Below, in pieces: positions 33,632 through 42,605 of a stretch of DNA of 64,000 bases. Under the pieces are notes generated by a model, which worked only from the letters and a program-made list of their open reading frames with translations, was not told where the DNA came from and did no database searches. The first letter of the stretch is position 1. Each line of letters opens with the position of its first letter. The translations under genes and the position numbers were made by a program. The DNA comes from Flavobacterium sp. LC2016-01 (GTDB taxonomy: Bacteria > Bacteroidota > Bacteroidia > Flavobacteriales > Flavobacteriaceae): positions 1 to 64,000 of the forward strand of contig NZ_WMIC01000013.1 of assembly GCF_009711135.1 (NCBI RefSeq), given 5' to 3'.

Positions 33632-34996
33632 TTAAGATTGAATATTTTCTTGTGTTCTATTGGCTAATAAAACAATCGCCTTTATATTTACACCTAATAA
33701 GGACATAAATATCAAAAATACTCCCATATCACCCGTACCAAATATGAATAAAAGAAATGTTATAAACATACCTAATGATAAATGGATAATTTTTTTTCCA
33801 AGCAAATTAACTTTTTTACGCTTTTTTAAGAAAAAAACTAAAATCGAAATAAAAAAAGCCACATTACCTAAAATACCGATAAGACCTTGTTCAATCAATA
33901 ATTTATAAGAATAGCTTTCAAAACCTTGAAATTCATTATCACTTGAACGTTTTTTTTCATCACTAGAAAATCCTAAATTTTCAGTAATATAATTAAATCC
34001 ATTTCCAAAAATAGGGTTTTGATTAAAAATTAAAAGCGACGCTCCCATTTGCATTTCCCTCATTTCCAAAGAACTGCCTTCCAATTTTGATCCCTTAGCG
34101 GTAAATGTATTTATACTCTCATCAACTAATTTTAAGGCATTTGGGGAAACGGAAATAACAAAGAAAAGAGCAATAATTCCCGTTAATGCAATCTTAATTT
34201 TATTCCCAAATTTGAAAGCAAAAAGATAATAATAGCATAGTCCTATAATTAGGGCTAATAACGGTGTTCTAGAGTTAGTCCAAAATAAATTCATAATTAA
34301 GAGACCAAACAATGTGCTATAAAAAAAAGTACTATAAACTTGCATTCTTTTCTCACTATAGATAAAAATCAATATAAGAATAGCACATGCAACTAAAAAA
34401 CCATAGTAAATAGGGTGCCAAGCAAATGATGAAATACGTAATCTTTCGTCTCCATTAATACTATATCCATTTCCAAAATCCCGAGTGTTATAAGTTTCTG
34501 CAATAAAACTCGTATATGAACTAATTCCTGTTAAATAATTAACAATCCCATAAAGACTAAAGAATAAAAAACATATTAAAATAAAGTTATAAATTTTTCT
34601 TACTTCATGCATTGATTTTACATAAAAAAAGGTCAAAAAAACGATAATAAAATTTTCTAAAAAATAATTAATTGGACGTATAAGTCTGGTAAAAAAATCA
34701 AGACGACTATCAAATAATCCAATAAATAACAAAACTATCGCAATAGAACTAATTGAAAAATGAAGTGGGAATTTATAAAATTGAGCTTTAACATTTTTAC
34801 TCCGTAAGAGAAAAGCAAGCATTAAACTAATAATCATGACCCTTGGAAAGGGTATATTAGGATTTGTAATAATTACGATGGAAGATGGAAAAAACAACAC
34901 CCCTACAAAAAACCATAACAATTTCTTGTATCCTTTTTGCAAAAAAATTTGTAGTACAAAAATTATTGAAATAAAAGAAAAAAGTAACACCCCCAT
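33632..34996 (-). CDS. wzy: Wzy-type O-antigen polymerase
   Basis: A 454-residue protein with about eleven TM helices and a large periplasmic loop holding ISSFAWHPIYYGFLVA and FWTNSRTPLLALIIG, which fit the Wzy_C (O-antigen ligase/polymerase, PF04932) family. It joins lipid-linked repeat units in the periplasm. Like other Wzy proteins it has low sequence identity, so the call rests on topology, the Wzy_C-like loop and its place next to Wzx and Wzc. Confidence 0.82.
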   Translation of the reverse strand: MGVLLFSFISIIFVLQIFLQKGYKKLLWFFVGVLFFPSSIVIITNPNIPFPRVMIISLMLAFLLRSKNVKAQFYKFPLHFSISSIAIVLLFIGLFDSRLDFFTRLIRPINYFLENFIIVFLTFFYVKSMHEVRKIYNFILICFLFFSLYGIVNYLTGISSYTSFIAETYNTRDFGNGYSINGDERLRISSFAWHPIYYGFLVACAILILIFIYSEKRMQVYSTFFYSTLFGLLIMNLFWTNSRTPLLALIIGLCYYYLFAFKFGNKIKIALTGIIALFFVISVSPNALKLVDESINTFTAKGSKLEGSSLEMREMQMGASLLIFNQNPIFGNGFNYITENLGFSSDEKKRSSDNEFQGFESYSYKLLIEQGLIGILGNVAFFISILVFFLKKRKKVNLLGKKIIHLSLGMFITFLLFIFGTGDMGVFLIFMSLLGVNIKAIVLLANRTQENIQS

Positions 34997-35090
34997 TTTA
35001 AATTCTTTTTAAAGCTTAGCGAATTATTTATTTTATTAGAATATAAACTAACTTTAAAAAAATAAAATAATTATAAAATTTTTTAATTAG

Positions 35091-36338
35091 CTATATGGTG
35101 ATGAATTTTTTAACACCACGTAATCTTAATACTAAAACTAGCAATTCGGTTATAACTACCAAACAAGCCACGGTATAAACCGTAATAGAATTAAAAACCA
35201 ACAATAACACTAACATTGTTACATGGAATATAGATGAAACAATGACTGTAAAATTAGCATATCGTGCTTGCCCTAAAGCTCCTAATAATGGATAACCAAT
35301 GAGAATTGATGGCGCAGAAATTAAGCAGGCCCCTAATAGTATTTTAAATACGATTATACTTTCTTTTGCCACATTTTTGTAAATTAATGACATTATAAAG
35401 TCTGAATTGTAAATAAATATAGGCAACCCAATACAGTTAAGCAATACTACAACAGTAAAAATTTTCTTAAACATAGCAATGTTTTTATTTTTAACCATAT
35501 AAGGATACAATGCATTATTAAGTGGCCCATACATACTTTGTAATGCTGTGTATAGTTTTTCAGCTGCTGAATAATATCCAACTACTATATTTCCACCTAC
35601 TAAACCTAATATAAAACTATTACTGACTGTGTATAATGAAACCGAGATTCGAGAAATAAAAAACTGTGAACTGTTACTCAAACATTCTTTTATCCCTAAA
35701 ACTGTTATTTTTGACATATGGAAGTCTACATTAAAATACTTATAAGCAACATAAAGTGCTATGAGTCCTGAGGCAATTGATCCTATACCATAGAAAACTG
35801 GTACTAATAAATAATCCATATCTGATTTTACAAAGAAAAAAACAGGAATAATAGATAACGTACGTGTTATAATATTTATCTTAGTAATGTATTTCATTTG
35901 TTCAATACCTTGAAAAAACCATGTAGGCATCAAAACTGTCCCAAAAACTGTTGTGAAAGAAAGTAAATATATCCATCGATCTTCATAAAACTTCTCAAAA
36001 GTAAAAATAATGCCAACGAGCATCACTAAACTTATTAAAAACAATAAAAATTGTGCTATCACTACATTCACAAAAAATGTATCACGCAACTCTTTATTTT
36101 CCCTATTACTCGAGATATATTGGACTCCATACAAATTAAACCCAAAATCTGTTAAAATAATAAAATATTGAGCAAATGCAGTAGCAAAACTTATTAATCC
36201 AAAAGTGTTTACCCCGAGAGTTCTAAATAAATAAGGGACAGTTAACAGTGGAAAAAGATAATTGGCACCTTGCAGTATAATCAAAGAGAAAAAATTTGAA
36301 ACTAAGGAAGAATTAAAATTTATTTTTTTTAAAATCAT
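35091..36338 (-). CDS. wzx: Wzx-type oligosaccharide flippase
   Basis: A 415-residue, 12-TM MOP superfamily protein. It begins FFSLIILQGANYLFPLLTVPYLFRTLG, a Wzx/RfbX signature, and has GYYSAAEKLYTALQSMYGPLNNALYP, also typical. It flips lipid-linked repeat units to the periplasmic side. It lies between the unassigned GT-B gene and wzy, with gaps of 69 and 94 bp that hold nothing recognisable. Confidence 0.92.
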   Translation of the reverse strand: MILKKINFNSSLVSNFFSLIILQGANYLFPLLTVPYLFRTLGVNTFGLISFATAFAQYFIILTDFGFNLYGVQYISSNRENKELRDTFFVNVVIAQFLLFLISLVMLVGIIFTFEKFYEDRWIYLLSFTTVFGTVLMPTWFFQGIEQMKYITKINIITRTLSIIPVFFFVKSDMDYLLVPVFYGIGSIASGLIALYVAYKYFNVDFHMSKITVLGIKECLSNSSQFFISRISVSLYTVSNSFILGLVGGNIVVGYYSAAEKLYTALQSMYGPLNNALYPYMVKNKNIAMFKKIFTVVVLLNCIGLPIFIYNSDFIMSLIYKNVAKESIIVFKILLGACLISAPSILIGYPLLGALGQARYANFTVIVSSIFHVTMLVLLLVFNSITVYTVACLVVITELLVLVLRLRGVKKFITI

Positions 36339-36407
36339 TTAAATATTTATTATTAGGAATTTAAGTATTCCTTCACTGAAACAAATTTTCCAGAGATATT
36401 GTAGAAA

Positions 36408-37676
36408 TTAATCTAGAATTTGTTTGTAATTATTTATTCCCATTCCTAATATAGACTCTAACAATTCTTCTGTTTCACTATTAAGCTTATGGCTATCAAT
36501 ATTCATGAAATAATTAATACGGTTTTTTAGTGTTTCTGAATCTACGAATTTATCGTCTAACCCTTTGAATTCTTCATTTTCTGATAATTCATATCTTAAA
36601 CATATCATCTCTGCATATAAAGCATCATAATATGTAGTCGAATTATTTACAATAGAAAAGTCATAAATATTTTCATTAAAAATATCAAATAAAGTCTTAT
36701 TGTCTTCGATTATCTCAATGTTAGTTCCATTACAAATTTCTCGATAAAGCTCAATTTTCAAGGACGGATGTAGCTTCAATTCAAAAATAATACTTGAATT
36801 TTCACTAATAAAATCTTTTAGAATTTTGATTATTTCTAAATTACTATCGTTATAAATTCCTCTACCAAGTAGTACGATACATTTTTTAAAAGTCTGTTTT
36901 AATCTAATTTTTTTGTATGGATATTTTGGATTCCCTCCTACTAGCACTCTTTTAGTTGGAAAATCATAATTATCATTTAGATCAGTCACTGAAGAGCTTC
37001 CCCAAACTATAATCTCATTTGAAACTATATTTTCTCCATTGACTATATCAGTTGGGATAAATTTTTTGTATGGTACAAAAAAACCATGAGACAAAGAAAA
37101 TGTGGGATGATGATTTAAATTAAAAAATTGACAGATTAAATTTTCAATATTGAATGCACTGTTAAAAGAAATTAATTTTATTTTATTTTTGCACTGAATA
37201 TTAAAAATTAAGAAAAGCTGCTCATGTATACTCTTATAAAAAACAATTTTACTTGTTAAAAAAATAATTTCATACAAACTTATCTTTCCTCTTAACGATT
37301 TATAAGTATGAAAAAATGTAACTAATATTTGTAAGGGTTTAAAGCTGTTTTTTTTTTCTAATTTCTCTATTAAAATTGTCTCAATAGATGAAATACCAGA
37401 TATTGTTTGCTCAATTTGAAATTTATAATCATTCCTGCCTATTGAATATATTATTATTTTTTCCTTTATGCTACATGCTTTCACTAAAGGAGCCAAATCT
37501 ACAGAAAATAAAAAATTGCGCAGAATTTCTCGAATAGTATAATCTTTTTCTTTTAGAAATGCAATTCTAGCAATATCAAACGAAAGTACTTTGTTATATT
37601 GAATTCCTTTATAAACAAAATTTAACTTATCTTTTAAAGATAAATAATACTCATAATTTTTATCCAATATCATCAT
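36408..37676 (-). CDS. Unassigned GT-B-like transferase with HP motif (possible ulosonate transferase)
   Basis: A 422-residue cytoplasmic protein that I cannot assign to a named family. The C-terminal half (residues about 190-400) looks like a GT-B donor domain: SLSHGFFVPYKKF, IIVWGSSSVTD, VLVGGNPKYP, FELKLHPS with HP at 303-304, and NNSTTYYDALYAE with Ser/Thr at 346-348. An HP motif followed by an S/T motif is known from bacterial sialyltransferases (GT38, GT52, GT80) and CDP-glycerol transferases. With NeuA- and NeuB-like genes upstream, a CMP-ulosonate transferase is a reasonable guess. The classic D/E-D/E-G motif is not obvious. Two tandem ATG codons start it. Confidence 0.55.
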   Translation of the reverse strand: MMILDKNYEYYLSLKDKLNFVYKGIQYNKVLSFDIARIAFLKEKDYTIREILRNFLFSVDLAPLVKACSIKEKIIIYSIGRNDYKFQIEQTISGISSIETILIEKLEKKNSFKPLQILVTFFHTYKSLRGKISLYEIIFLTSKIVFYKSIHEQLFLIFNIQCKNKIKLISFNSAFNIENLICQFFNLNHHPTFSLSHGFFVPYKKFIPTDIVNGENIVSNEIIVWGSSSVTDLNDNYDFPTKRVLVGGNPKYPYKKIRLKQTFKKCIVLLGRGIYNDSNLEIIKILKDFISENSSIIFELKLHPSLKIELYREICNGTNIEIIEDNKTLFDIFNENIYDFSIVNNSTTYYDALYAEMICLRYELSENEEFKGLDDKFVDSETLKNRINYFMNIDSHKLNSETEELLESILGMGINNYKQILD

Positions 37677-37790
37677 TCTACTCTTTTTATTTTTTTTTAA
37701 CGCTTCGAAAGTTTACTTCTTAGAATAATTATCACATATTACATATCTATGTTCTATCTTCCGCATAAATATAATTTGATTCTTGTATAA

Positions 37791-39083
37791 CTATAAATCA
37801 AGTTTAACAAAAACTATTTCACCAGTACTCTTTTTATTAAATCTTCTCGAATCTGTTGTATAGGTTAGATAGTATTCTTCATTATAAACAAATAAGGATG
37901 GATAATGACAACCAAATGCATTTTTTATTCTAATTTTTAATTTACTATTGCACATATTTTCGTCCTTACTATATCTCACATCAAGTATTGTTCTGTCTGT
38001 ATAGTCTCCAAAACTTTCATTGATATTCCACATAGTTAAATACCCTCCTTTTATCTTCATCAAATTTGGCTTTGTAGCTCGAGCATTAAAACCACAATAT
38101 TCATTCAATGAAATAGGAATATTAAAAGTCTCCCCACCATCATGGCTGTAGCACTCTACTATTCCGCCTAGACTATTACGTCCTATCATAATCATATCAT
38201 TACCTGTTATAAAACTAAAAGCACCTTCTACACATTGGCTACTGTATTTAGGATCAATTTTTCTAGAGTCTGGTGCACCACTACATTCAAATGTTTTGCC
38301 AAAATCAAACGTTTTTAATAGTATTGTAGTTCCTTGATCTGCCTTCCAATCTGCAGTAAAAATTCCTACAGTAAGACCTATCATTGATCCATTTTCAATT
38401 TTAATAGGTTCTGAAGTTGCAAACATATAATCACTTTTTAACTGATAATCATTTCCAAATAAATATTTTAAATGTGACTTTACATTAAAAATATCAAAAT
38501 CAACCAATTCTTTTGAATTTGCGATCGCCAACTTACAGATTTGAGGGTCTGAAAAAGTTTCAGTATCAGGAGAAAAGTCTCTATAATAATATTTTTGTAC
38601 GTTTTTTTCGTACACCTTGCTTAATATCCTTATTTTGCCTTCATCTGTCAGGAAAAGAACCGGGGTGTAACATGGTAAATTAGGGTCAGTCACTAGAGTT
38701 TTATAGTTAAAATTCTCTTTAAAGACATCAAAAACTTTTCTTTCACTAGGATTTTTTATATTAAAAACTGAGAGCCTCACCGATTGCCCTTTCTCAGCTT
38801 CACCACTTTTAAGATCATTTCCGTAATAAGCGCAATAACCAATACCCTTGTCTATTATTAATTTAGAGTCATGTGCATAAACTTCAGAGTCGAATTTTGA
38901 TACTGTTACCTGTTTTTGCATTAATAAATCTCCATTTTTAATTGCTGTATCGATATCTATGTCTTTATCTAGAATTGATTTCGCTACGTTTGCGTTATTA
39001 TTGGGAGTAGGTTTATCAGTAATTGAATTTTCAGTACTACAGCTAAAAAAAATACAAATAAAAACTAAGGTAAAATATCTCAT
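37791..39083 (-). CDS. Sialidase-fold (BNR/Asp-box) lipoprotein inside the capsule locus
   Basis: A 430-residue lipoprotein (lipobox CIFFSC, Cys15) with a probable six-bladed propeller. Asp-box motif S-x-D-x-G-x-T-F is exact at residues 313-320 (SHDGGETF), and TFDFGKTF at 258-265 is a weaker copy. The FNARATKPNL and FGCHYPSLF blocks resemble sialidase/glycosidase loops. The arginine triad of true sialidases cannot be confirmed by eye. Its location among ulosonic-acid genes suggests that it trims, modifies or binds the surface glycan. I chose ATG 39083 over a TTG at 39095; a 32-bp gap follows the NeuB-like gene. Confidence 0.65.
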   Translation of the reverse strand: MRYFTLVFICIFFSCSTENSITDKPTPNNNANVAKSILDKDIDIDTAIKNGDLLMQKQVTVSKFDSEVYAHDSKLIIDKGIGYCAYYGNDLKSGEAEKGQSVRLSVFNIKNPSERKVFDVFKENFNYKTLVTDPNLPCYTPVLFLTDEGKIRILSKVYEKNVQKYYYRDFSPDTETFSDPQICKLAIANSKELVDFDIFNVKSHLKYLFGNDYQLKSDYMFATSEPIKIENGSMIGLTVGIFTADWKADQGTTILLKTFDFGKTFECSGAPDSRKIDPKYSSQCVEGAFSFITGNDMIMIGRNSLGGIVECYSHDGGETFNIPISLNEYCGFNARATKPNLMKIKGGYLTMWNINESFGDYTDRTILDVRYSKDENMCNSKLKIRIKNAFGCHYPSLFVYNEEYYLTYTTDSRRFNKKSTGEIVFVKLDL

Positions 39084-39115
39084 AAATAAAATCAAATTAA
39101 AATATTAGTCTAAAT

Positions 39116-40693
39116 TTAATTGCTATTGTTATTGGGTTTGTATTTATGGTGCTCTTTACCATGAATTTTTTTTTCTTTTTTACCGCAAATTATGGTCGCT
39201 TTTTTTATTTCCTCAACAAAATGTCTCAATTCTCCTTTTGTAAGATCTAAAGCAACACCATCAAAATGTACCCAATCTAAGTTACCTAACTTAACATGTT
39301 TTTCAATCATCAATGCTCCTGCACTAATTGCCATTTGTGACGCCAAAGCGCCAACATCATGACTTGAATAACCTGGGATTATATTTGGAAAATTTTTATT
39401 ACGTATTTCATTGTAATGACGAATTACAGCAATATTACAAGCATCAGGAGGTGCAGGATAAGAAGAAGTACACTGCAATAAGTACAACAAGCGATTATTT
39501 ACAGTAAATTCATTTAATACAAATTTTTCATATTCCTTATCAGTAAAACCAGTTGAAATTACAATATCGCCATCAAAAGTTTCTGCAACATGTTTTAGAT
39601 AATTTCTATGATTTGAAATAGTACTTGGTAATTTAATTAAAGGTAGATTAAACTGCAAAATGTATTCATAGGAATTTTTATCTAAGACGGACGTAAACCA
39701 AAAGATTTCATTTTTTCTGCATTCATCAATTAAAACTTTAAACAAATCATCCGTTAATTCTACTGCATGTCGATAATCTCCCAATGTAGTTCCAAATGGA
39801 GATTTATAAGGAGCTGCTAACTCCTCTTCACTGTAAAAAGTATCCACATCTCTTCTTTGAACTTTGATTATATCTGCACCCTCATCTTTAGCCATACGAA
39901 TCATTGTGCGAAGTCTTTTTTCATCTCCAATATGATTGTTCGTTAATTCCGCAACAATAACTGGAATTCCTTCCGCCATTTTATCTTTAATCGCCAAATA
40001 AAGTTCATTATTGGTTTTGTGCTCAGCGTAGTTTGCAAAGTTTCCTTGATTAAATAAACCTATAGAAAGATCACTATAAGGCTTCCGTCCAACATGTATT
40101 AAATTTACCGAAGGAACATTTGTCTCTATATATGATTTTATTCTGATGAAAGTATCTTCCTGGGTACTGAGTACTGCATCTCTGTATTGTTGACTATGAC
40201 CTGAAAAATCTTCTATCACTGTTGAATTTGAATTAGGATCTGATCCAAAATCAAATCCTAAAAAATATAAATCTAATTTTTTATTTAATTCTTTTGCCAT
40301 CACAATTCCTAGACGAATGGCAGAAAGAAACAAAAAATCGGAAATAAAAAGTTCATCACCATGAACAGAAAATCTATAACTTTCTGCGGTTTCGTATGTA
40401 TCTGGAAAATATTTTACTTGAAGACTGTTAGTCGAATCAGGCATTAATTTATCAGAAATATAAAAATTGGCTTTGAATCCATTTTCTTTAATACTTTGAT
40501 ATGCCCATAAACTATGAACTAAAGCAATATCTCCAGAATAAAATCTTTCTGAATCATTAATATTAATTACTACACCATCCTTTAATTGCGATTTATCAAT
40601 TTTTCCTAAACTAGCTCCTTTACCAAGTATATAAACTCTATCGGTTTTGGATTTTGAAAATATATTTTTGATCTGGTTCGAGAAGTTCTCCAT
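39116..40693 (-). CDS. NeuB-like ulosonate synthase fused to a GT42/DUF115-like domain
   Basis: A 525-residue two-domain protein. Residues 18-215 resemble the GT42 sialyltransferase/DUF115 (MptE-like) fold: VYILGKGASLGKID, LDLYFLGFDFG and DFSGHS with a histidine like the GT42 catalytic base. Residues 240-500 are a NeuB TIM barrel: VIVAELTNNHIGD, IIKVQRRDVDTFYS, LQCTSSYPAPPD, GYSSHDVGA and MIEKHVKLG. NeuB condenses phosphoenolpyruvate with an aldose to make a nonulosonic acid. The usual C-terminal SAF (antifreeze-like) domain is absent; the chain ends in a Lys/His/Asn tail. The start overlaps the IMPase-like gene by 56 bp. Confidence 0.8.
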   Translation of the reverse strand: MENFSNQIKNIFSKSKTDRVYILGKGASLGKIDKSQLKDGVVININDSERFYSGDIALVHSLWAYQSIKENGFKANFYISDKLMPDSTNSLQVKYFPDTYETAESYRFSVHGDELFISDFLFLSAIRLGIVMAKELNKKLDLYFLGFDFGSDPNSNSTVIEDFSGHSQQYRDAVLSTQEDTFIRIKSYIETNVPSVNLIHVGRKPYSDLSIGLFNQGNFANYAEHKTNNELYLAIKDKMAEGIPVIVAELTNNHIGDEKRLRTMIRMAKDEGADIIKVQRRDVDTFYSEEELAAPYKSPFGTTLGDYRHAVELTDDLFKVLIDECRKNEIFWFTSVLDKNSYEYILQFNLPLIKLPSTISNHRNYLKHVAETFDGDIVISTGFTDKEYEKFVLNEFTVNNRLLYLLQCTSSYPAPPDACNIAVIRHYNEIRNKNFPNIIPGYSSHDVGALASQMAISAGALMIEKHVKLGNLDWVHFDGVALDLTKGELRHFVEEIKKATIICGKKEKKIHGKEHHKYKPNNNSN

Positions 40694-41318
40694 GATATTC
40701 TTTATTATTAACTGTTACTGACAAGCCATTTTCTATCGCTAAATTTAATCCTGGGATAATATCCCAAACTTTTGCTCCTTTTGGGTTTTCAAAACTATAA
40801 AATGCTCCGGTTATAACATTGTACATATTATAAACACAACATCCTATAATTCTATATTCAAAACCTGATGCTAATTGAAGTATCTCTTCTTTTGTTAAGC
40901 TCGAAGAAATACCGCAAATTCTTGATTCAAATTTCTTAAAATTATCTCCGCTTTTTAAGCTGCAACCAAGTTCAGGAAGTAACAATAATGATTCTTGATG
41001 CTTACCATCTATATACACGCAAAGAGCGACTCCCCATTCTTTCAGGCCAGAAACAAAATTTTCAGTTCCATCGATTGGATCAAGAATTATTACTTTTTTT
41101 TGCTTTGAATTTAATACATTCATTTCAGGAGATTCCTCGGAAACCAAAAAAAAGTCTGGTAAATTAGATTTAATGTAATCTTTTACGAGATTTTCGCAGA
41201 AAAAATCTCCTTTAGACACATAACTACCGTCAGCTTTAGTTATCTTTTCATCCCTTAAAGCAAGAATTTCAGATAAATTAAGCATTATTATTTCTTCTAT
41301 TTTTTCGCAAATACTCAT
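40638..41318 (-). CDS. Inositol monophosphatase-like phosphatase
   Basis: A 226-residue FIG/IMPase superfamily protein from ATG 41318. The metal sites are seen as VSEESPE, ILDPIDGTENFVSG and the C-terminal GAKVWDIIPGLNLAIENG. Family members hydrolyse inositol-1-P, fructose-1,6-bisphosphate, PAP or other sugar phosphates. Between a NeuA-like and a NeuB-like gene it could remove a phosphate from an ulosonate-phosphate intermediate, a step done by HAD enzymes in known 9-phosphate routes. That is inference. It starts 8 bp after the NeuA stop and overlaps the NeuB-like gene by 56 bp. Confidence 0.85.
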   Translation of the reverse strand: MSICEKIEEIIMLNLSEILALRDEKITKADGSYVSKGDFFCENLVKDYIKSNLPDFFLVSEESPEMNVLNSKQKKVIILDPIDGTENFVSGLKEWGVALCVYIDGKHQESLLLLPELGCSLKSGDNFKKFESRICGISSSLTKEEILQLASGFEYRIIGCCVYNMYNVITGAFYSFENPKGAKVWDIIPGLNLAIENGLSVTVNNKEYHGELLEPDQKYIFKIQNR

Positions 41319-41325
41319 ATTATGC

Positions 41326-41994
41326 TCATATTTTTTTAAAAAAATCACTTCCTTTACTATAGATTTGCTCAGCTATAAAAAAATCTAAAGGAGTATCAAT
41401 ATCCAAACCTTCGATTTCATCGGTAACTTGAAATAGCGGATTTAATCCAACTATATTTTTATATTTAATAAGAGCTTCGCGCGAAATTAAGTTCAAACCA
41501 AAGTTCAATGCCATAATATCAGGCAAATTTTGACTATTTGGTTGTTTATCTCTTTCATAATTTATTGGATTTCCATCTTGCCATAAAAATTCTTTTATAC
41601 TGGAAACTGTTGCTAAACAATCATATATATCAGTTGCAATAAAACTCTCTATTGATTTTTCGATAGTAGAAGGAAGAATAAAAGGTGTTGTGCAAGGGCA
41701 ATACGCAAAAATATCCGTTTTAGTTACCAATCCTAAATGTTGCAAAAACTCGCTATTTGTGCATTTAGACGAAGCATAATAATCTTCTCGGCGGTGATAT
41801 GAAATTCCTTTGGATTTTGCAATTTCAATAGCTTCATCTGAATCCGTATTTACAATGATTTCATCAAAACTTTTCACTTTCAAAAGATTATCAATTTTCA
41901 ATTCCAACAAAGAAGTGTCACCAAAAGCTTTTAAATTTTTATTTTTAACTCTTTCTGAACCAATTCTAACAGGGATAACGGCCGTAATTTTCAT
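41326..41994 (-). CDS. NeuA-like CMP-ulosonate cytidylyltransferase
   Basis: A 222-residue protein with the acylneuraminate cytidylyltransferase fold. It begins ITAVIPVRIGSERVKNKNLKAFG, then IIVNTDSDEAIEIAKS, FAYCPCTTPFILPSTIEK and EIEGLDIDTPLDFFIAE, where the aspartates should bind Mg. It activates a keto-sugar acid as its CMP derivative for transfer. The sequence differs enough from NeuA, PseF and LegF that the sugar is not certain. It lies 77 bp after the TagD-like gene. Confidence 0.88.
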   Translation of the reverse strand: MKITAVIPVRIGSERVKNKNLKAFGDTSLLELKIDNLLKVKSFDEIIVNTDSDEAIEIAKSKGISYHRREDYYASSKCTNSEFLQHLGLVTKTDIFAYCPCTTPFILPSTIEKSIESFIATDIYDCLATVSSIKEFLWQDGNPINYERDKQPNSQNLPDIMALNFGLNLISREALIKYKNIVGLNPLFQVTDEIEGLDIDTPLDFFIAEQIYSKGSDFFKKI

Positions 41995-42071
41995 AATTTA
42001 TTGTATATTCAGTCTCAAGAATCCAGCTTTTATTACAAGGGTAACAATGCTAAATATTTCACTACTTATTT

Positions 42072-42497
42072 TTACATAACTCTTTTTAGTTCCTTAACCG
42101 CAACCTCTTTCCTCAAACCACTACTAGAAAAACGGTGATCTCTTGTATTAAAATACAATTCGATACCTTTTTCTTCGCAATACGCTCTTCCCGAAAAGTT
42201 TTTATCTTTATACTCGTCTCCAAGTATGCGAACATCAATTTTAAAAGCACGTAAAATATCATCTAGATCTTGCTCTGTTGCATAAGGAACAATTTCATCA
42301 ACAAATTTACAGCCTTTTAATTGTATATATCTTTCAACCACAGTTTGTGTTGGGCTATTTTTTTCTGGACGATCCAAAGTCGGATCTGTTTGTAAACCAA
42401 CGATTAAATAATCGCACTTACGTTTTGCTTCTTCCAACATTTTAATATGACCAGCATGCAAAAGATCAAATGCACTAAATGTGATTCCTATTTTCAT
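42072..42497 (-). CDS. TagD-like nucleotidyltransferase
   Basis: A 141-residue cytidylyltransferase-like protein. The HxGH motif is LLHAGHIKMLEEA, and a second block reads VGLQTDPTLDRPEKNSPTQTVVERYIQL. The usual C-terminal RTEGISTT loop of TagD is replaced by DHRFSSSGLRKE. TagD makes CDP-glycerol; close relatives make ADP- or CDP-activated heptose, ethanolamine or glycerol. It is the first gene of the operon. The activated product could decorate the glycan or feed a route with the NeuA-like gene. Confidence 0.85.
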   Translation of the reverse strand: MKIGITFSAFDLLHAGHIKMLEEAKRKCDYLIVGLQTDPTLDRPEKNSPTQTVVERYIQLKGCKFVDEIVPYATEQDLDDILRAFKIDVRILGDEYKDKNFSGRAYCEEKGIELYFNTRDHRFSSSGLRKEVAVKELKRVM

Positions 42498-42597
42498 ATT
42501 TTTTTAAATATTTTTTCTGCAATTTATATTTGTTTTCAACACACGGCTTCGCCGTTCCAACTCCCAAAATTTGAAAGCAGAAAATTCACATTAGCGG

Positions 42598-42605
42598 CAA
42601 ATATA
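42598..42605 (-). promoter_or_regulatory. Candidate -7 element of the capsule operon
   Basis: TATATTTG on the minus strand; a TTG lies 25 nt upstream (42631-42633), which is longer than the usual spacer. The mRNA leader would be near 100 nt. Confidence 0.35.

Noticed and set aside
40638..41348. GTG start at 41348 for the IMPase-like gene
   Set aside because: ATG 41318 gives a normal N-terminus and avoids overlap with the NeuA-like gene.
42543..42555. Attenuator hairpin in the capsule leader
   Set aside because: Only a 5-bp stem with a 3-nt loop; no T run or alternative fold was seen.
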